Shown: positions 18,778-23,497 of the stretch, in pieces
How positions within the stretch are numbered: the stretch's first letter is position 1
How the letters are laid out: every line of letters begins with the position of its first letter
Source of the DNA: Oehlia diaphana
Taxonomy: Eukaryota; Glomeromycota; Glomeromycetes; Glomerales; Glomeraceae
Length of the DNA: 23,497 nt
Direction of reading: 5' to 3'
Assembly: GCA_003833135.1 (NCBI GenBank)
Contig: QZLH01000344.1
Coordinates: 9,927-33,423, forward strand
Translations under genes and position numbers: made by a program
The notes under the pieces: generated by a model
Seen by the model: only the letters and a program-made list of their open reading frames with translations
Told to the model about the DNA's origin: nothing
Database searches by the model: none

Positions 18778-21700
18778 TCAGTTTCCTGGCATCATGGAAA
18801 CTAAACTTTTCTCTTCGGCTAATCTTTCTTTTAATCTTGTGCATTCTTTAATACGTTGAAGTCTCTCAAAATTGAACAGTTTGAAGAGAAGATCTTCAAG
18901 GGCGTGTACCCGAGACACTGCCACAAAAGCAAGACCTGCGATAAACTCTTTATCACCAAGGTCTATTGTAGCCTTTTGTAATGTAAGACCCTGACTTTTA
19001 TGTACCGTAATTGCCTACGCAAAACGAACTGGAATTTGTAAGCGTGAACAAGGAGCTCCAGATTTACCATTCCAGGTACATCTAATTGGTACAATTGGTA
19101 CAACTCTTTTATCCTCTAAGCTAGTAATGGTGGGACCTTTATAATTATCGAAAGAGATCAAGACCGCAATAGGGAGTGAAGGGGGACCCTGATCTTCTTT
19201 GAATATTATGTCTTGGACAGTTCCCATTGAACCATTGACTAGCCCAGCATCTGTCTGTAAGTTTGCCGTTAACATGACTCTTACGCCTCTCGCCAGCAAT
19301 ATATATGCTCCGAGACTATGCACTGTATCTGAGTTGGCTTTTTTAGCTTCTTTTCCACCTGTATGTATAGCTTGGATTTTGGCAACAGGAGCATCCAAAG
19401 ATCGAAGTTGATCTATATTTACCGCGTTGACTTCAGACCACTTTGTTAGAATGAACAAAGCATCAGAGAATCTACTACGTTCTATTATACTGAGCTTGTC
19501 TTTAATTCATGTGGTAAGAATTTTCCAATCATCTATAGTAGAATTTCCGGATTGGTGCTGTGCAATTTCAAGCTTATACACTTCTTTGAACTGCTTGTAT
19601 GCCACAATACCACTATTAGATAATGTACCTCGTTTTGTATCAGCATATATAGGAAGATCAAGGACAGGTGGAAGTTGACTGAAGTCACCGAACAAAATAA
19701 TTGACCTGCCACCAAATGGTTCGTTATTATGTTCAGAAAAAGCTTGTCGGAGCCGCTTATCAATTATAGCAAGCATTCGACGACCAACCATACTCTTCTC
19801 GTCAATTATTACGTAACTTACATCTTTTAATTTATCTTGTAGTTGCTTCAGCCATTCCCCGCTTATATCAAGACAGTTTACGTCATTAACTATCGGAATT
19901 GATAGTCCTGAATGAATCGTTATACCGTCAATATTGAAGGCCGCAACTCCTGTCAGAGCGAGCACTGCTATAGGTGACTTAGGTCCTCCTGCCATTTCTC
20001 AAAGCCTGCATCGGATTGCTTCTATTAGATAGGTCTTACCAGTCCCAGCAGTTCCCATCATAATGATCCTTAAAGGTTCATCTTGACGTCCCTCAAGTGT
20101 ATTGTGATAATGTGATTCTATTTGCTCAAAAACAATTTTTTGATTAATATTTAACGTTTGATAATCCATTAATACGTTTTCTTCTTCACCAATCTTAGGA
20201 TTTCTACTTAAAAACATATCAATATCCACGAAGTCTGTATATCGTTCCCTCAGATTGTTAATCCAGTCATGGTTCCGATTCATGTCTCGCGAACCTAGAT
20301 CGGAAGAGCAATCAAAATTTGGTTTTGGGCCCATCTCAGCAAGAAACATCCAGTCAGATCGATGTTCGTCTTGTTCATCATCATCTTCTTCAAATAGTTC
20401 TTCTTCATCATTTATTTTGCTTTCTTCATCATCTATAGGTGACCCAAGTAGATCAATTGGATCAGCATTGATCTCTTCGATATAATCGTTATACAAAGAT
20501 GACCATGCAATAGTTCCGTCTTCGGTTAAATCTTGATCTTGGTGTCGAACATGAAGAAGAACCTTCACTCGGCAAAACTCCTCCCATTGAGGACCCTCAC
20601 GTAAGGATGATGGACGTGGAAAGACACGCACAACATTTTCCTATTAACACTCTTTCCATCGACCTTTAACCAACTTGTGTATCAAGTGAAGCCGGAATAG
20701 TGTGAAATCTTCAAGTTCGGTAGGTCAATCCCAATATATTTTCAAAGGTGATTTTTTCGTTCACCTCGAATTATTATTAACAGAATAAGATTCTTCACTT
20801 TCCCCAGTACCACGAATCCATCTTGGTGCTTCTTTGTTAAGATTCAAGAAGACAAATTGCCGACTTGAATGGTAAAGAGGAAGGCCGAGAAGAATATGGC
20901 AGGTTTCTTGGGCAGAGATGTCCCATTCTGCAACATTATGTAATAAAAGCTTTTGGGCCGGAGCAAGTAACGTATCTTCTGGCTGACTTTCACTAAGGAT
21001 TCGATCCAATACGTCCAAAAAGGCTGACGATCACGGTTCTGCTTTGCTTACATATTTTGCAATGTATTGCAGCGCAGCATGTATACTTAGGATTGGCTTT
21101 AAATCCACATTTGCCCGCCAACTCTGTAATTGAAGTTGACTATGTGAATTTATGTATTGATCATTTCTTCTCGTTACAAGTTCTGGTTGTCCATTGTTAT
21201 CATCTCGCACGAATGTTCTTTCAACAATTTCTTTAGGATATCTAAATCGGCAAATCTGTTGTCCTTTTTGGTTGATACGAAGACAGTACGCAGGACTACA
21301 TCGGGTATGTTATTGCAATTTATTAATCAAGTCGATGTAGTCTTGCTGGTCATCATTTAATTCATTGCTTTTCTTTTGGCATGAATGCCATTCAGGAACA
21401 GGCATATCGAGTTCTGGATTTATTGTGGTAACGAGACTGTCAAGATATTGTATAATTTCATTCATTTTGTTCTTATCTTCCTTCATATGCTTTCATTCTA
21501 TTGTACTGTAGGTGCATTTTTTCTTTTTCCAATTTCATGCACGTGAACACTGCCACGATGTTGCCATTTAAACCTAAACCACCAATCTTCCAAATCCCAT
21601 TGTTTCTTTAAGACGTCGTTAAAGAAAATTTCAAATCGCTTATAAAAAAACCAGTTCGCAATATGAGGATTATCTATGATATTTTAGTGATGGCGTTTGG

Positions 21701-23312
21701 CTGAAGTTTCACAATTACTGTTAGATGGCATAAGCTGATGGAGCTCAGGCCAATGCAAATCGGTGGCACTAAACGTAAAAAAGATTAAGCCATCTGGTCT
21801 TATCTGCTTAATCATATCGTTTAATTCATTACATCGAGCATACCAAAATTGACGAGATCCACGTAAACCTTCTCCAAATCGCATAATTCTATTGGCCATA
21901 TAGTTGTAATTCTTTCCCGAATATCTGTAATGGTAATTTGCACATCGGTAAGATTTTGCTTAATGTACACCTTTTCTTCTTGTAGTGCTCGCTAACGCAT
22001 CTGGGAATTCAATGCGAAATACTGCCAACGAGCATGACGCGCAAATCTTCCGTCCTTGTATTGAAGAAGGTGCCTGAAATACTCGGCAAGCTTTATATCT
22101 CTAATACATTTTGCACGAAGGTCTGCACTTCCAGTTGGGTATAAGGTTGGGAATGCGTATGCTATATACCCTGGCGTCTGGAATTTATTAACAGGATTTC
22201 CATTTATTTGTAGCCACATTATGGAATGATTTTCATTTTGTATTCGATTGAGTGTGTTTCTAATAGCAGTATCTTCACGATTGGCTGAGGGTGGAAGTGG
22301 AATAAAGATACGTGTAATAACGTCATCCTCACTTTTGTCATAATCAACATCTTCATTAATGTCTTGAAGTTGGTCATCAATTGTGCCATCAATTGGCAGA
22401 AACTGGAGAATTTCATGATCGATGATTACATCAGCATAGTAACGATTATTTTGTTTTAACCAGATTAACGCTTGAGTGACCTTATCACGATGAACTTTGA
22501 AATTCCTAAACGCTTCCACATTGTTCGCAGATTGATGACGTATGACAAGCACATCTAATAATGATGGATGCCTAGGAAGCTTTGAAGCAAATTCTTGGAC
22601 ATCTTGAGGAAAGTTGATTACGTTTCCTTGATATCCATGCTGACCTTCACGAAGTCTATAAACTGACATCACGGGAAATACTCGTGCAACCAACATTTTC
22701 TCAATTTCTGTGAGATCACGAAGTTCATCAGGTACTTCGCCTGGGTCCATATTGTTATTTTTCGAAAATTTTTTTGGCTGCTTCTCTTTATGGCAACGTC
22801 GGCATTCCCCCCTTATAATTACAATTGATGGAAAACTTTCATTGCACATGTTTAAATTTATTAACTTTGTTACAAAATTTCTTTAGAAGATCTCGCTCGA
22901 ATTCACCAAGTACACCAGCATCGGTATGTGTGTCTGCGCCATCTTCTGCGCTGTCATCTTCTGCGCCGTCTGCGCCACTATCTTGAGATTTTTGCTGTGG
23001 ATTTTTTTGTTGCGAATTCAAGTCTTGGGCCGTTGTATTTTGAATATTTTTCAGGTATTTTTTTCATTCACGGTAGTAACTAAGACGTTTTTCACGTTGT
23101 TCATCCATTTCTGTTGCTAACTTTACGTGTTTTTGTTCTTTGTCATGTGCGTCACGCGCCTCTCGCTCTTCAGCATTTGCATTTTCCCTTGCTCTTTTTT
23201 GCCGCGTAATTTCATGTTGCTTTGCAAGGCGTGTTTCACGTTGACTAGATGTTTCATTCTCTCTAGCTTTACACTTTCAAAGTGTATCACGGCTTATGAA
23301 TTTATTATCCAT
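18778..23312 (-). pseudogene. Helitron Rep/PIF1-helicase gene, broken
   Basis: This is a near full-length (~1,500 codon) Helitron protein gene, dead by mutation. ATG at 23312 opens an Arg/Glu-rich coil (for example QRETRLAKQHEITRQKRARE), then an acidic linker, then GECRRCHKEKQ with MDPGEVPDEL and VFPVMSVYRLREGQHG (DUF6570-like). The Helitron_like_N region has AYAFPTLYPTG (~22150). The HUH relaxase motif HRGSVHVHEIG lies at ~21533-21563, and the tyrosine motif YIAKYVSK at ~21043-21066. The PIF1 helicase has Walker A GTAGTGKTYLI (~20030-20060), GVAAFNIDG, Walker B IIDEKSM (usual hydrophobic residue changed to Lys), FGDFSQLPP and VHKSQGLTL. The protein would nick and unwind DNA for rolling-circle transposition. 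Frameshifts lie near 22850, 21905 and 21500. In-frame stops lie at 23277, 23064, 21992, 21684, 21310, 21031, 20761, 20725, 20644, 20641, 19999, 19507 and 19015. The coding is clearly less AT-rich than its flanks. Confidence 0.92.
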
Positions 23313-23497
23313 TATGCATGCTATAGAGAAACTCCATAGTGGCTTGTATTTTACTTTTGTTAATCGAACATCGCATATGATCATCATGCCAGATTACCGT
23401 ATTTAGAATAAATATTAGTGATAAAAAAACGGTTAATTATGCATTTATTCTTACGAATTTATTTTTACCAATTTTCAATTGTTGTTAATAATTAATT

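Larger units (their letters stand above)
18366..23497 (-). mobile_element. Helitron, degenerate, ends not resolved
   Basis: The element surrounds the Rep/helicase pseudogene. Its 5' end (TC) should lie right of 23312 and may be beyond the window; its 3' end should lie left of 18778. I could not find a clean hairpin followed by CTRR there, so the left limit given is only where the GC-richer repeat block starts. The overall span is therefore a working guess. Confidence 0.4.

Noticed and set aside
19199..19678. Plus-strand open frames opposite the helicase region
   Set aside because: They are shadows of the minus-strand helicase reading frame, which carries all the conserved motifs.
20255..20485. 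Serine-rich plus-strand frame
   Set aside because: It is the antisense of the acidic Glu/Asp stretch in the Helitron protein (TTC/TCA triplets), not a gene.
1..23497. tRNA, rRNA and CRISPR arrays
   Set aside because: No cloverleaf with usable consensus boxes, no conserved rRNA stretch and no regularly spaced direct repeats were seen by eye; small ncRNAs cannot be excluded.

Overview
The window looks like a piece of a very AT-rich, transposon-laden fungal nuclear genome. The best match I can suggest is an arbuscular mycorrhizal fungus (Glomeromycotina, Rhizophagus-like). This rests on a kinase-like gene with an N-terminal Cys-x2-Cys pair and short AT-rich GT..AG intron, a Helitron of the DUF6570/Rep/PIF1 type, a FAR1-type MULE and an Rtc4-like domain. 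The assignment comes from recognition of families, not from a database search.

Layout. 1-444: AT-rich simple sequence. 445-1039: a MITE with 53-bp terminal inverted repeats. 1805-2512: a probable solo LTR, next to a decayed exon (2560-2860). 3478-8017: a 4.5-kb MULE-like element with ~38-bp matching inverted ends and an 8-bp flanking repeat. On its minus strand it carries a broken FAR1/MULE/SWIM transposase and, further downstream, a broken Rtc4-like gene that is itself split by a nested foldback MITE. 8027-12450: mostly gene-free, with CCGAAATT-type repeats, a relic of a protein kinase (9568-9875), a ~59-nt hairpin (10586-10644) and a G-rich polypurine tract (11531-11594).

13803-15300: the clearest intact host gene, a two-exon kinase-like protein of 469 aa whose catalytic lysine, DFG aspartate and catalytic-loop asparagine all appear replaced, so probably a pseudokinase. 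16647-17105: a second intact gene, a 152-aa charged coiled-coil protein starting MGNVLS, a good N-myristoylation signal. 18778-23312 (minus): a nearly full-length but dead Helitron Rep/helicase gene with three frameshifts and at least 13 in-frame stops.

Only two genes look functional; both may act in signalling or at membranes, but nothing in the sequence ties them together. The rest is transposon sequence in different stages of decay, with nesting (MITE inside MULE). The stops in the two large elements sit largely where CGA, TGG or CAA codons are expected, suggesting that C-to-T change on either strand did much of the damage. No tRNA, rRNA or CRISPR array was recognised.
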